Translations under genes and position numbers: made by a program
Source of the DNA: SAR86 cluster bacterium
Lineage (GTDB): Bacteria > Pseudomonadota > Gammaproteobacteria > Magnimaribacterales > Magnimaribacteraceae
Length of the DNA stretch: 48,934 bases
Assembly (NCBI GenBank): GCA_029268615.1
Contig: JAQWNM010000012.1
Location: 1-48,934, forward strand
Direction: 5' to 3'
The notes under the pieces: model-generated
Seen by the model: the letters and a program-made list of their open reading frames with translations, nothing else
What the model was told of the DNA's origin: nothing
Databases searched by the model: none
Part shown: in pieces, positions 37,142 through 47,645 of the stretch
Numbering within the stretch: position 1 is the stretch's first letter
Layout of the letters: each line of letters opens with the position of its first letter

Positions 37142-38383
37142 CTATTTATCGAGATTTAAACTTGGTAAAAGTAAGAAAATTAAGATTAAAATAGGTAGAA
37201 TCATCATAAATGGCAGGTCTCTAGAAATTTCGTATAAAAAACCACCACTTAAAGGCCCTATAGTAAAGCCAAGTCCAGGAGCAACCATGGCTAAGCCTAC
37301 AGCAGCGCCTTGATTTTTAGAACTCGAATTCAAAGAAGCTGTTGCTGTATACCCTGGTGAAGCAAGACCCATTGCAATACCTATTGACGACATCCCAAAA
37401 ACGATAATCAAAAAATTAGGTGAAAAAACTATTAATAATGATCCTGCAGCAAAAAAAGGTAATGAATACTTCAACAAATTAATCGATGGTCCAATGTATT
37501 TTTGAACAAAAGTTAGTTGTACTAAGATAGAAGCCGCTGCCATAGAACCAAGTGATGCAGCAGAATAAGAGGCCGTCTGATAGAAATCAAAGTTAAATCT
37601 ATCTTGAAGATAAAAAGCAGTGACTGATTGAATAATTGCAAAAGAGATAAAAACAAGCGTACCAATTACCATCAGTAATCTTAAGTTCTTATCTAGTACT
37701 TTACTGAAATCTTCTTGTCCAGCTAGATCTATTGCCTTCAATTCAGATTCAGGTAAATAAATAAATACTACAATAAATATTAATAATGTAATGAGAGTCA
37801 TTATTAGAATAGGAGTCAGTAAACTTAATGATGGCGTGTCTGAACTAAAAAAACTAAAACCTACTAAAGTTCCAACCAGAACGGGACCTAAAATAGTTCC
37901 TAAATTATTTGCTGCTCCAAACTTACCCATCCCTGCAGACCTTTCTTCTTCTGAAGTTATATCTGCGATATAAGCTCCAGTAGCAGGGCGCTGACCAGCT
38001 ACCAAAGAAGAATTCAAGATCCTTACAAATAAAATTAACGAGAAAATAAAAATAAAAGAAAAAGTCTTAGTAAGGCCTTGGTAGACAATAAATGAAAACA
38101 ACAATGTAGTAATAACATACCCAATCAAACCCAATAATAAAACTTTTTTTCTTCCTACTCTATCGCTCAATCTTCCCCAAGAAGGAGTTAACACCAAAAA
38201 AACTAAAGAAGAAGTGGAGATGATTGATGTTATTTGAGTTTCAGTAAATCCAAATTCCCTTCCCAGGATAGGCATGATTTGCCAATATACTGACTGGCCC
38301 ATGCTTATAAAAACAATAGCCATCATAAGAACCCAGATAATTCTATCTGAGTTTTTGTGACTTTGAGAAATTATATTACTCAC
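37142..38383 (-). CDS. MFS exporter (TetA/drug-efflux-like)
   Basis: The protein has 413 residues and 12 predicted helices. The loop 2-3 signature of MFS exporters is clear (WGRLSDRVGRKKVLLLGLIG), and a motif-C-like GAANNLGTILGPVLVGTL lies in the helix 5 region, typical of drug:H+ antiporters. A second-half GLAMVAPGLGFTIGPLSGG repeats it. The substrate is unknown. The start is GTG, overlapping the peptidase gene by 8 bases. Confidence 0.82.
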   Translation of the reverse strand: MSNIISQSHKNSDRIIWVLMMAIVFISMGQSVYWQIMPILGREFGFTETQITSIISTSSLVFLVLTPSWGRLSDRVGRKKVLLLGLIGYVITTLLFSFIVYQGLTKTFSFIFIFSLILFVRILNSSLVAGQRPATGAYIADITSEEERSAGMGKFGAANNLGTILGPVLVGTLVGFSFFSSDTPSLSLLTPILIMTLITLLIFIVVFIYLPESELKAIDLAGQEDFSKVLDKNLRLLMVIGTLVFISFAIIQSVTAFYLQDRFNFDFYQTASYSAASLGSMAAASILVQLTFVQKYIGPSINLLKYSLPFFAAGSLLIVFSPNFLIIVFGMSSIGIAMGLASPGYTATASLNSSSKNQGAAVGLAMVAPGLGFTIGPLSGGFLYEISRDLPFMMILPILILIFLLLPSLNLDK

Positions 38384-40514
38384 TCTCTTTATCCAGTCTC
38401 AATAGAAATGCATATTCCATTGCTACTTCATTGAGACTAGCAAATCTTCCACTAACCCCGCTATGACCTGCCTTTAGATTCATTTTCATAATAATGGGGT
38501 TCAAAGATGTAGAATAATCTCTTAGTTTGGCTACATATTTTGCTGGCTCAAAATACTGAACTTGGGAGTCCCAAAATCCGGCTGTCACGAATATAGCTGG
38601 ATAAAATAATGCTTTGATATTGTCATAAGGAGAGTAACTAAGCATATAATTAAACTCATCTTTATTTTCTGGATTTCCCCACTCTTCGTACTCTCCAGTT
38701 GTAAGAGGGATAGAAGGATCAGACATAGTGGTTATTACATCAACAAAAGGAACATTAGAAATTATGCCTTTAAAAAGTTCTGGTTCCATATTTATAACGG
38801 CACCCATTAATAAACCACCAGCGCTTCCTCCTCCTGCATAAACTTTATTTGGAGAACCAAAACCTAAATCTATTAGTTCTTTTGTGGTATCAATAAAATC
38901 ATAGAAAGTATTTTTCTTCTTGAACATTTTACCATCTTCATACCATGCCCTTCCAAGCTCTTGTCCACCTCTAACATGTGAAATGGCATATACAAATCCC
39001 CTATCTAGTAAAGAAAGTCGAGTTGAACTAAAGCTTGCATCAATTGAGTGGCCATAGGACCCATAACCATAAATGAATAATGGATTCACACCTTTTACAA
39101 ACTTATCTTTTCTATACACTAATGACACGGGAACATAGGTTCCATCGCGAACTTTTATATTTAATCTCTTAACAAGATAATTATTTTTTTCGAAATTACC
39201 CTTTACTTCAGCCTCTTTCAAAAGGACTTTTCTCGCCGTTTTCAAAGAAACTGAATATATGCTATCTGGTACTCTTAGACTGCTATATCCAATATTTAAC
39301 TTACTTGTCTCATATTCTGGATTAGCAGATAAATATAAACTATAAGACGGATCATTGAACTTTAGTGTCTTTTGATTTTTTGCTTGAGGATCGAAAATTA
39401 ATATCTGGCTAAGACCTTTTACTCTTCTTTTAATCACCAAATTAGAAGGAAAAGTTAAAAATGATTGTATTAGTTGATCTTTGTTATGCTTGATTAACTC
39501 TTTCCATTTATTTTTCTTATGTACTGCACTAATTTTTGACTCCATGATCCTAAAATTCTTTGCCTTCCAGTTAGTCAATATAACAAATCTATCTCCATCA
39601 TCTTCAATAGAGTAAATATGATCATCTTCTCTTGGTAAAACTACTAAAAGCTTTGATAGAGGCTTATCAGCCTCCATTAACCTAACCTCTGAACTATTAG
39701 AACTACTTATATCTAATTCTATATATTTCTTTGATCTAGAGTTTCCTACCGACAAATAAAAAGTATCGTCTCTCTCCTCGTAGACTAGTTCATCCAGATT
39801 TTGATTTTCTCCAATAGAGTGCCTGTACAACCTATAAGGTAATAAAGTTTCTGGATGCCTAAGGACATAAAAAAAGAAATTTCCATCTGCAGACCACGCC
39901 ATATCTCCAGATGTATTTTTTAGAGATATCTCAGATTCTTTTTGCGAATCAATGTCACGAAAAAATATTTCATACTCTCTCCTGCCCGACACATCTTGAG
40001 CATAGGCAATAATATTTTCAGAAGGTGCAATACTCCAGTTTGCTATTTGATAAAACTCAGATCCTGATGCAAGTTCATTTACATCTAAAATTACATTCTC
40101 CTTGCTATTCTTAGATTTTCTTCTTACATATATTGGATGTTCCTTTTCGGGCTTATATCTCCTGAAGTACTCAAAAGAGCCCATCCTAATTGGCACCGAA
40201 TCTTCCTTTCTTGGAACCCTTGAAACAATTTCATCAAATAATTCTTTTCTAGAATCAAGATCAGATTTAAACCACTTCTCTGTGTATACATTTTCTTTCT
40301 TCAAATGACTAATAATTTTCTTACTTTTTCTAGAATCATCCCTCATCCAATGATAGTTATCTATCCTTTCAACGCCATGAGCTTGCATTACAAAAGGGAT
40401 CTTTTCTGGATTTGGAGCAGTATTTTTCATATTTTCTTTTACACTAGAAGAAGTAAAGACCTGAGAAGATGCAAAGACTAACAGAAAAAAGAAATATCTT
40501 ATTGAAGTATTCAA
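38376..40514 (-). CDS. ptrB: Oligopeptidase B-like S9 serine peptidase
   Basis: The protein has 712 residues. The N-terminal 23 residues form a signal-like hydrophobic stretch (RYFFFLLVFASSQVF), unusual for oligopeptidase B, which is normally cytosolic; a periplasmic location is therefore possible. A seven-bladed propeller domain (about 30-430) is followed by the alpha/beta hydrolase with Ser in YAGGGSAGGLLMGAV (near 564), Asp in VTAGFWDSQVQYF (near 646) and His in KAGHSGVSGR (near 684). The family cleaves short peptides after basic residues. The start is TTG; the ATG 27 codons later would remove the signal. Confidence 0.86.
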   Translation of the reverse strand: MNTSIRYFFFLLVFASSQVFTSSSVKENMKNTAPNPEKIPFVMQAHGVERIDNYHWMRDDSRKSKKIISHLKKENVYTEKWFKSDLDSRKELFDEIVSRVPRKEDSVPIRMGSFEYFRRYKPEKEHPIYVRRKSKNSKENVILDVNELASGSEFYQIANWSIAPSENIIAYAQDVSGRREYEIFFRDIDSQKESEISLKNTSGDMAWSADGNFFFYVLRHPETLLPYRLYRHSIGENQNLDELVYEERDDTFYLSVGNSRSKKYIELDISSSNSSEVRLMEADKPLSKLLVVLPREDDHIYSIEDDGDRFVILTNWKAKNFRIMESKISAVHKKNKWKELIKHNKDQLIQSFLTFPSNLVIKRRVKGLSQILIFDPQAKNQKTLKFNDPSYSLYLSANPEYETSKLNIGYSSLRVPDSIYSVSLKTARKVLLKEAEVKGNFEKNNYLVKRLNIKVRDGTYVPVSLVYRKDKFVKGVNPLFIYGYGSYGHSIDASFSSTRLSLLDRGFVYAISHVRGGQELGRAWYEDGKMFKKKNTFYDFIDTTKELIDLGFGSPNKVYAGGGSAGGLLMGAVINMEPELFKGIISNVPFVDVITTMSDPSIPLTTGEYEEWGNPENKDEFNYMLSYSPYDNIKALFYPAIFVTAGFWDSQVQYFEPAKYVAKLRDYSTSLNPIIMKMNLKAGHSGVSGRFASLNEVAMEYAFLLRLDKESE

Positions 40515-40516
40515 TT

Positions 40517-41887
40517 TTATTTACTTCTTTTTTTAATAATGCGCCTACGTTTTTTCTTTTGCCTCTCGGTCAGCAAATTCTTCTTATCTTTAAAAGGGTT
40601 ATCACTATCTTTCATCCTGATAGATAATGGACTTCCAGATAAATCAAGATGTGCCCTAAAAAAATTCTCTAAATATTTAATGTAAGAGGCTTGAAGTAAA
40701 GAAGTATTATTGCCATGAATAATTATAGTTAAAGGGTTTTTACCTCCCAAATGGGCATACTTCAACTTAGGTCTAAATCTACCTGACATAGTTGGAGGCT
40801 GGTTTTCTATAGCTAGTCTTAATAGTGAATTCATCTCAGAAGTATCTAAATCTTGATTAGCTGCCTTATAAGTCTCGAGGGAAACTTTTAAGAGTTTACC
40901 TATCCCCTTTCCTTCTTTGGCTGAAATAAAAACACGCCTTATATAAGGAGAAAATCTAAGTTTTCTTTCTATCTGAATTTCCAGATCCTTCTTATCCTCA
41001 GCTTTCAAGATATCAACCTTATTAATACCTAAAATTACAGATTTTCCCATAGCTAATGTCAGACTTATTAAAGTAATATCTTGATCTACAATATTTTCAG
41101 AGCCATCAATTAATAAAATTGCTAAATGAGAATTTCTAATTGCAGAAATCGATTTTCTAACAAAAGACTTTTCATTAAACTCTTGAATTGACCTTTTTCG
41201 TCTCATCCCTGCTGTATCTACTATGGAAATTTTTTTACCTCTATATACAAATTCATCTTCTATAGAATCTCTTGTTGTGCCTGCTTCAGATGAAACTACC
41301 GCCCTTTCCTTTCCTAATAATTTATTTAATAAAGTTGACTTACCTACATTTGGCCTCCCAATAATAGTGACTGTCATATTTTTAGATCCTATGTCTTCGT
41401 CTTCAGATATATCTGACTCCCTCAGAATATCGCCTAAATCTCCTATACCTCTATTATGTGCTGCTGAAATATATAGAACTTCATCGTAGCCTAAGATGGA
41501 AAATTCATTAACTTCAGAATTATCAGAGACTGAATCTATTTTATTTACAACCGGAATTATTTTTTTATTAGCCTTTCTTAGTTTATTAGAAATTTCAGTA
41601 TCCAAAGGTTGTAGGCCTTCTTTAGCATCTAAAATTAAAAGAAAAGTATCTGCTTCATCTATAGCAAATTCAGTTTGCTCTAAAATCTGTTGACTTAAAT
41701 TTCCAGTAGCGCCTATACCCCCTGTATCAATCAAAACAATCGACGAATCTCTTAATTTGCCATACTTTCTATCTCTTGTTAATCCAGGATAATCAGCAAC
41801 TACCGATGAGTTAGATCTAGTTAAAAGATTAAAGATTGTTGATTTACCAACATTTGGTCTGCCAATAAGGGCAACTATTGATGACAT
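40517..41887 (-). CDS. der: Ribosome-assembly GTPase Der (EngA)
   Basis: The protein of 456 residues has two tandem G domains, each with GRPNVGKST (near residues 8 and 177), DTGG and DTAGM switch II motifs, and NKID/NKVD. A KH-like C-terminal domain follows, ending in a Lys/Arg-rich tail (RQKKKRRRIIKKRSK). Der acts in 50S subunit maturation. It lies downstream of bamB as in E. coli. Confidence 0.97.
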   Translation of the reverse strand: MSSIVALIGRPNVGKSTIFNLLTRSNSSVVADYPGLTRDRKYGKLRDSSIVLIDTGGIGATGNLSQQILEQTEFAIDEADTFLLILDAKEGLQPLDTEISNKLRKANKKIIPVVNKIDSVSDNSEVNEFSILGYDEVLYISAAHNRGIGDLGDILRESDISEDEDIGSKNMTVTIIGRPNVGKSTLLNKLLGKERAVVSSEAGTTRDSIEDEFVYRGKKISIVDTAGMRRKRSIQEFNEKSFVRKSISAIRNSHLAILLIDGSENIVDQDITLISLTLAMGKSVILGINKVDILKAEDKKDLEIQIERKLRFSPYIRRVFISAKEGKGIGKLLKVSLETYKAANQDLDTSEMNSLLRLAIENQPPTMSGRFRPKLKYAHLGGKNPLTIIIHGNNTSLLQASYIKYLENFFRAHLDLSGSPLSIRMKDSDNPFKDKKNLLTERQKKKRRRIIKKRSK

Positions 41888-41924
41888 GCAAAACCTCGAA
41901 ATGGATTTGTATGATTATAATAAA

Positions 41925-43100
41925 TTAATTCACTGATAGTGATATTAATAAGCCCGATTTATCAGTTGCAAGGATAGAATTGGAAAAAGTTACTATATGA
42001 TCTATTGCCTTACCAGAGATCTTCTTTCTACCTATCAAATCTCCATTCTTCGAATCAAGAATATGAATATATCCTTCTGAATCTCCTACAATAATATTAC
42101 TCTGCAAGTTAACGGGCGACGTTAATCCTCTTAATTTTAATCCAGCTTGTTGCCAAAGAGTTATTCCTGTAGATAAACCGAAACCTTCAATTATATCTTT
42201 GGCGTTTATACCAACTATTCTAGACCTTACATTAGTTAAATCTTTTGTGGTTGAAAACTTTTCTTGCCATACAGGCCTACCATTTGTTAAATCTATAGAA
42301 GTAATATTTCCTTGGTAACTTGCAGCCACATAGAACTTTCCATCTATGACAGCCTGCCCATCTATATCAACTATTCTTTCAAGTTCTGACTTACCTTCGT
42401 TAATTGAAAGCGGCAATTCCCATCTAACCGAACCTGAGTCTGAAGAAATCATAACTGCTTTACCATTTGCAAAAGTAGCTATTACTTGACCTCCTGCTAT
42501 TAGCGGAGTAGAAGTTCCTCTTAGACTTAGATTTGGAACTTTAGAGGAGTAAACCCAATCAATTGCACCACTTTTAAAATCAAGAGCTGTAACTTTTCCA
42601 TCAGAAGTTTGAGCTATCACTATAGAACCATCTGTAACAGGAGGAGATAGAATTTCGCTTGTTAATTGAGTTCTCCATAACTGAATCCCATCCTTAGAGT
42701 TAAAAGCCACAATTTCTCCATCTAAGGTTCCAATGAAAATTTTCTTGTAACCAAATCCAGTGGAGGCAGAAATATAATCACGAGTTTTTTTAACCCATAT
42801 TTCTTTTCCTGTAGTTGAAGATAAGGATACAATTTCTCCCTCACTAGAAGCAAAATAAATAAAATCATTAGTAATGACTGGTATATTAGAACCAAATCCT
42901 ATTTCTGGACCTATCTTCTTCTTCCAAAGGATTGTAACTTTAGTCTTGTTATTAAATTCCTGTAATTCAGCAGGAAGTTCTATCTCTTCTTCATCATCGC
43001 CCCAAAATTTAAGCCCAGAAAGACTAGAAAAGTTTGCACATCCGGAGATCAAAATAATTAGTACAGAAAATAAAAGAAATTTGGGATTAAAATTTCTCAT
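41925..43100 (-). CDS. bamB: Outer membrane protein assembly factor BamB
   Basis: The lipoprotein has 391 residues. The signal ends in a lipobox (FSVLIILISGCANFSS, Cys21). The rest is a PQQ-type beta-propeller with repeated SSTTGKEIWVKK, NSKDGIQLWRTQ and DLTNGRPVWQEK units. BamB assists the BamA complex in inserting outer-membrane barrels. It overlaps yfgM by 4 bases; same order as E. coli. Confidence 0.95.
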   Translation of the reverse strand: MRNFNPKFLLFSVLIILISGCANFSSLSGLKFWGDDEEEIELPAELQEFNNKTKVTILWKKKIGPEIGFGSNIPVITNDFIYFASSEGEIVSLSSTTGKEIWVKKTRDYISASTGFGYKKIFIGTLDGEIVAFNSKDGIQLWRTQLTSEILSPPVTDGSIVIAQTSDGKVTALDFKSGAIDWVYSSKVPNLSLRGTSTPLIAGGQVIATFANGKAVMISSDSGSVRWELPLSINEGKSELERIVDIDGQAVIDGKFYVAASYQGNITSIDLTNGRPVWQEKFSTTKDLTNVRSRIVGINAKDIIEGFGLSTGITLWQQAGLKLRGLTSPVNLQSNIIVGDSEGYIHILDSKNGDLIGRKKISGKAIDHIVTFSNSILATDKSGLLISLSVN

Positions 43101-43744
43101 TTCTCATCTTTTAGATCAGCTATTTTCATAGAAATTATATTCCGTAAAAGTTGGCTTTGGTATAGATTTAATGCCTCTAAATAATTTATTTTAGCGCCCT
43201 CTAAGTCTCCTAATTTAATTAAGGCATCGCCTTTTAATTCGAATAATTCTGCAGACATAATCGATGCACTTTCTGCTAAGTCAATTGCTTCTTGAGGCCT
43301 ATCTTCTAATAATAGCTTAATCAATCTTATTCTAGATATCTCTGCAAGAGGCTTCTCTTCAGAGAACCATGTATCAGAAGCCCTGTTCAGAACCCATCTC
43401 AGTTCTTTCTCAGCACTAATAGTGTCTTCTTTAGCAACATAGTATTTTGCTAAATAAAGGGCTAAAAGGTCTGCATAGCCAGAAGATAAATATTGATTTT
43501 TTATCCTTAGAGCCTCATCTATCATCTCATCCGAAGGCAATTCTCCTTCAATGTATGAACCAGTAAATTTTTCAAAGTCATTTGAAGCGTTGATAGAGGT
43601 TTTTAAGGAAGAATTTTTGAAATAATCCCAACTTAGAATCCCGATTGAAAATAATACTAAAATAGTCAATAAGAGATATTTATACTTATCCCACCATTCT
43701 CTTGCTTTTTCTAACTGCTCGTCTTCTGAAAAATTATTAGACAT
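43097..43744 (-). CDS. yfgM: YfgM-like ancillary SecYEG translocon subunit (TPR)
   Basis: The protein has 215 residues: a cytosolic N-terminus with EDEQLEKAREWWDKYKYLLL, one membrane helix at about 27-45, and a periplasmic helical TPR-like domain (IMSAELFELKGDALIKLGDL, then EGAKINYLEALNLY). E. coli YfgM (206 residues) joins PpiD at the translocon. Placed between hisS and bamB as in E. coli. Confidence 0.93.
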   Translation of the reverse strand: MSNNFSEDEQLEKAREWWDKYKYLLLTILVLFSIGILSWDYFKNSSLKTSINASNDFEKFTGSYIEGELPSDEMIDEALRIKNQYLSSGYADLLALYLAKYYVAKEDTISAEKELRWVLNRASDTWFSEEKPLAEISRIRLIKLLLEDRPQEAIDLAESASIMSAELFELKGDALIKLGDLEGAKINYLEALNLYQSQLLRNIISMKIADLKDEK

Positions 43745-43746
43745 AA

Positions 43747-45024
43747 CTAATTTATATAAGTTTTAATTTCTTTTACTAGATTTACAAAAGAAACTTCTTT
43801 TTGTTCTTTTTGATTTCTAAGATCTTTAATGGAAACCTTTTTTTTCTGTAGTTCATTATCTCCCAGTATTAATGCCAACCTTGATCCCTCCTTATCCGCT
43901 CTCTTTAATTGCGTAGCTAATTTTTCAGGTCCAAAGTGAAGCTTAATCTTTAACGAAGGAAGAGAATCTCGTATTTCTTCAGTTAATTTTTGAGCAACAG
44001 AAAAACTATTATCTCCTATGCAGATAAAATATGCATCCAATTGGTTAAATTTATCAGTAGATTGGTTATCCATTTGATCTAATAAAAGTATAACTCTTTC
44101 TAGTCCTATGGAAAAACCTACTCCAAAAGATTCCTTTCCACTTATTTTTTGAACCAATCCATCATATCTTCCACCTCCACAAATAGAATCTTGGGATCCT
44201 AATAGATTAGTTTTCCATTCAAAAACAGTATCATTATAATAATCTAAGCCTCTAACTAAATTTGAGTTCAATTCAAATTTTATACCACTATCTTCAAGTA
44301 AATTTAAAACTTCGCTTAAGTAATTTTTACTTTGCGAATCCAAAAAGTCATATATTTTTGGAGCATCTTTAAGAATATCTTGAATTTCTGAAGACTTTGA
44401 ATCTAAAATTCTAAGTGGGTTTTTTTCAATTCTTGTTATAATTTCTTTATTGAAATCTGATTTAAAATTATCTAAATAACTTTTTAATTCGAAAGTATAT
44501 TTCTTTCTCGAAGTTTCATTACCTAGACTATTTATTTCAAGCTTTATACCATCGTTTATCCCTATTGCCCTCCAGAGTCTAGCTGAGAGCATAATTACTT
44601 CAGCATCAATATTGGGCGTCTTCATTCCATAAGCTTCAACACTAGCTTGATGAAATTGTCGAAATCTTCCCTTTTGGGGTCTTTCATGTCGAAACATTGG
44701 CCCCATATACCAAAGTCTAGGGCTATCTGTTCTAATAAGATCATTTTCAAGACAAGCCCTTAAACAGCCTGCTGTACCCTCAGGCCTCAATGAAATGCTG
44801 TCTCCTCCTCTATCCAAAAAAGTATACATTTCTTTCGAAACAATATCAGTTTGTGCTCCTATAGAGCGATCAAATAATTCAGTAAATTCTAATAATGGGA
44901 ATCTAATTTCTTCATACCCATAAGAACTAAATACATTTCTTATTTGATTTTCTATTAATTGCCAAGATTGTATTTCAGCTGGAATAATATCTTGCATGCC
45001 CCTTATAGTTTTAGTTTTGATCAT
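43747..45024 (-). CDS. hisS: Histidyl-tRNA synthetase
   Basis: The class II synthetase has 425 residues, E. coli HisS 424. It begins with KTIRGMQDIIPAEIQSWQLI and has motif 2 (WYMGPMFRHERPQKGRFRQF), the histidine-specific LVRGLDYYNDTVFEW, and motif 3 (GVGFSIGLERVI). It lies 6 bases after ispG. Confidence 0.97.
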   Translation of the reverse strand: MIKTKTIRGMQDIIPAEIQSWQLIENQIRNVFSSYGYEEIRFPLLEFTELFDRSIGAQTDIVSKEMYTFLDRGGDSISLRPEGTAGCLRACLENDLIRTDSPRLWYMGPMFRHERPQKGRFRQFHQASVEAYGMKTPNIDAEVIMLSARLWRAIGINDGIKLEINSLGNETSRKKYTFELKSYLDNFKSDFNKEIITRIEKNPLRILDSKSSEIQDILKDAPKIYDFLDSQSKNYLSEVLNLLEDSGIKFELNSNLVRGLDYYNDTVFEWKTNLLGSQDSICGGGRYDGLVQKISGKESFGVGFSIGLERVILLLDQMDNQSTDKFNQLDAYFICIGDNSFSVAQKLTEEIRDSLPSLKIKLHFGPEKLATQLKRADKEGSRLALILGDNELQKKKVSIKDLRNQKEQKEVSFVNLVKEIKTYIN

Positions 45025-45030
45025 AGTTAA

Positions 45031-46152
45031 TTATTTTATTGATTTAATAATAACCTCATCAGTTTTTTTGTTGGAGGGCTCTTTGATCTTTCTTCTTATT
45101 AGTCTTTCGAAGTGATCAACCAAAGACTCACTATCTATTTTGTGATCAGGTTTCCCATCTATATAAATTAAATTCTTGGGTGAAGCTCCAGTAACGCCAA
45201 TTGAAACATGCTTAGATTCTCCCGGCCCATTAACATAACAACCTATAACTGCCACATCTAGACTTTCTTGAATGTCTTCAAGTCTACTTTCTAATTGATT
45301 CATTGTACCAATAACATCAAAATTCATTCTAGAACAGCTCGGACAAGCAATAAAATTTATCCCCTTTGACCTTAATCTTAAGCTTTTTAAAATATCAAAT
45401 CCTACCTTAATCTCATTTTCCGGTTCAGAAGCTAAAGAAATTCTTATTGTGTCCCCAATACCTTCCATTAATAATGAGCCGATACCAACTGATGATTTAA
45501 CAGTGCCTGACCTAAACCCGCCTGCTTCTGTTATTCCAAGATGAAGGGGTTGATCTATCAAGTTAGATATTTTTTTATAACTTTCTATAGTCATATAAAC
45601 ATCTGACGCTTTAATACTTAATTTAAAATCGTCAAAATTCAAGGAGGACAGGATATCCACATGATTCATAGCTGACTCTACTAAAGCGTCTGGATTAGGC
45701 TCTCCATATTTCTTTTGCAGCTTCTTCTCTAATGAGCCTGCGTTAACACCAATTCTTAAAGGAATACTATTATCCTTAGCACAAGAAATAATTTCCTTGA
45801 CCTTGCTCTTATTACCGATATTTCCTGGATTAATTCTAATACAATCTGCTCCAGCTTTAATTGACTTAATTGCCAAGCTATAATCAAAATGAATGTCTGC
45901 AACCAAAGGAATTAAAACTTGTTTTTTGATGGCTCTAAAACCTTCTAAAGATTCTTCATCTGGCACTGAAACTCTAATAATATCTGCACCAACCTTCTCC
46001 AATCTTTTAATTTGATGCACGGTTGAATCAACATCAGGCGTCTTGGTATTTGTCATGCTTTGGACAGTTATAGGTGCATCTCCTCCCACAGGCACATTTC
46101 CTACCATGATCTTTTTAGTTTTTCTTCTCTTATCTTGAAATGGTGAATTCAT
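45031..46152 (-). CDS. ispG: 4-hydroxy-3-methylbut-2-en-1-yl diphosphate synthase IspG
   Basis: From the ATG at 46152 the protein has 373 residues (E. coli 372). The TIM-barrel part opens with [20 protein letters not shown], and the C-terminal [4Fe-4S] domain has [10 protein letters not shown] and [12 protein letters not shown]. It converts MEcPP to HMBPP, the substrate of IspH. The frame continues to 46188, but AGGA sits seven bases before 46152 and the family starts close to this point. It overlaps the rodZ end by 23 bases. Confidence 0.96.
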   Translation of the reverse strand: MNSPFQDKRRKTKKIMVGNVPVGGDAPITVQSMTNTKTPDVDSTVHQIKRLEKVGADIIRVSVPDEESLEGFRAIKKQVLIPLVADIHFDYSLAIKSIKAGADCIRINPGNIGNKSKVKEIISCAKDNSIPLRIGVNAGSLEKKLQKKYGEPNPDALVESAMNHVDILSSLNFDDFKLSIKASDVYMTIESYKKISNLIDQPLHLGITEAGGFRSGTVKSSVGIGSLLMEGIGDTIRISLASEPENEIKVGFDILKSLRLRSKGINFIACPSCSRMNFDVIGTMNQLESRLEDIQESLDVAVIGCYVNGPGESKHVSIGVTGASPKNLIYIDGKPDHKIDSESLVDHFERLIRRKIKEPSNKKTDEVIIKSIK

Positions 46153-46954
46153 TACATGTTCCTGAAGGTAATACAATACAAGCAACATTAGTTGTCTTAT
46201 TGTAAGATTTCATTAAATCAACTTTTTCTTCATTAAAAAACAAATCAACGTTATTAACATTACCGATTAAAACTCTTACCGGGAGCTCTACTTCTATATT
46301 AAGCGAAGACCCTTTCTCTTTTAAGCTATATTCTATAGATTTATTTCCATCTGACACCTCTACCCAACTTTCGCCAATAAAGTTCATTGATAATTTATCT
46401 ACTAAACTTATAAATTCACCAATATTAAGATCTTCTTCTTGCAAAGAAATTAATCCTTCATCCTGTGCATACATCAATGTTTTCTCCTTAGATATGATGC
46501 CAGTATTGATATCCTTTTCTTGATCTGTGATTACAATGTCTATCTGCTCCACCTTATTTTCTTTAAAATTCATTGATTTAAATAAGTTAGAGATAGCTAA
46601 CAATATGAAAAGAAAAGAAAGAAAAAGCCAATATTTGTATTTTTTTAAATTATAAAATATATCTTTTTTTGATAAATTCTCGTCTTTTTTTTCCGAGATA
46701 TTTTTTGAAAATAAATAATTATTGTAAGATTTTAAGATCTTATCTGGATCAAGATCCAATTTTTTACAGTACGCTCTTAGATAGCCTTTTACGTAAGTTG
46801 GGCCTGGTAAACTATCATATTCTCTAGACTCTAAGGCTTCTAAAAATGAAACAGATATTTTTAACTCTTTAGACAAATCCTTAATTTTGAGGTTCTGTTT
46901 CTCTCTCTCTACTCTTAAAAGGCTTGATTCAGAATTTTCAAGACCTTCACTCAT
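46130..46954 (-). CDS. rodZ: RodZ-like cytoskeletal/cell-shape protein
   Basis: The protein has 274 residues. The N-terminal helix-turn-helix (about 12-75) includes [18 protein letters not shown] and [20 protein letters not shown]. One membrane helix lies at about 108-126, and the periplasmic part ends in the beta-rich RodZ domain (about 190-270, [20 protein letters not shown]). RodZ links MreB to the cell-wall elongation machinery. It is shorter than E. coli RodZ (337) through a reduced linker. pilW/pilF, usually near it, is not present. Confidence 0.92.
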   Translation of the reverse strand: MSEGLENSESSLLRVEREKQNLKIKDLSKELKISVSFLEALESREYDSLPGPTYVKGYLRAYCKKLDLDPDKILKSYNNYLFSKNISEKKDENLSKKDIFYNLKKYKYWLFLSFLFILLAISNLFKSMNFKENKVEQIDIVITDQEKDINTGIISKEKTLMYAQDEGLISLQEEDLNIGEFISLVDKLSMNFIGESWVEVSDGNKSIEYSLKEKGSSLNIEVELPVRVLIGNVNNVDLFFNEEKVDLMKSYNKTTNVACIVLPSGTCNEFTISR

Positions 46955-46978
46955 AGAATTAGTTAAGCTTTAAAAGAT

Positions 46979-47389
46979 CTATGAATTAGGAAAAAAATAT
47001 TCAACTTCCCTAGCAGCTGAAACTTCTGAATCAGAGCCATGGACAGCATTTGCATCAATAGAGTCAGCAAATTCAGCCCTAATTGAGCCTATTGCTGCTT
47101 CTTTAGGATTAGTATTCCCCATAAGTTCTCTATAATTTGAGATTGCTTCTTCTCCTTCTAGGATCTGCACCTGCACAGGACCAGAAGTCATAAATTTAAT
47201 TAAATCAACAAAAAAAGATCTTTCTTTGTGCTCAGCATAAAAACCTTCAGCTTGTTCTTGAGTTAAAAGAATTTCTTTCTTTTCTATTATATTTAGTCCA
47301 TTAGATTCAATTCTCTTACAAATATCATCCCTATAGCCTTTTGATATCGCGTCAGGTTTAATGATTGAAAGTGTTTTCTGTATTGACAT
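46979..47389 (-). CDS. ndk: Nucleoside diphosphate kinase
   Basis: The protein of 136 residues begins [20 protein letters not shown] and has the phospho-His motif [12 protein letters not shown] and the [10 protein letters not shown] loop. It balances NTP and dNTP pools. It is only 24 bases upstream of rodZ; rlmN and pilW, found between them in E. coli, are missing. Confidence 0.97.
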   Translation of the reverse strand: MSIQKTLSIIKPDAISKGYRDDICKRIESNGLNIIEKKEILLTQEQAEGFYAEHKERSFFVDLIKFMTSGPVQVQILEGEEAISNYRELMGNTNPKEAAIGSIRAEFADSIDANAVHGSDSEVSAAREVEYFFPNS

Positions 47390-47444
47390 ATTAATTCTCT
47401 TATTTTATTAATAGCGCGGCATTATACTTAATATAAGAAAAGAG

Positions 47445-47639
47445 TTAATCAAGTTCTTCTATCCAAGCTGCTTGGATAGCTTCTAGTATCTGCTCATTTA
47501 CACGACTTGGATCATCATCAAAGTCTTCAAGTTCAAGTACTTTTTGCATGAGGTCTGTAAAAAGTATATATCTTGGGTCAACATCCTCATAAATCTCTGA
47601 TAATGAAATTGCAATATCATGAATATCAGTCCAAATCAT
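47445..47639 (-). CDS. iscX: Fe-S assembly protein IscX (YfhJ)
   Basis: The acidic protein has 64 residues, E. coli IscX 66. WTDIHDIAISLSEIYEDVDP and LEDFDDDPSRVNEQILEAIQ match the family closely. IscX binds IscS and iron and modulates cluster assembly. It ends the isc cluster, 6 bases after fdx. Confidence 0.95.
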   Translation of the reverse strand: MIWTDIHDIAISLSEIYEDVDPRYILFTDLMQKVLELEDFDDDPSRVNEQILEAIQAAWIEELD

Positions 47640-47645
47640 ATCTTT

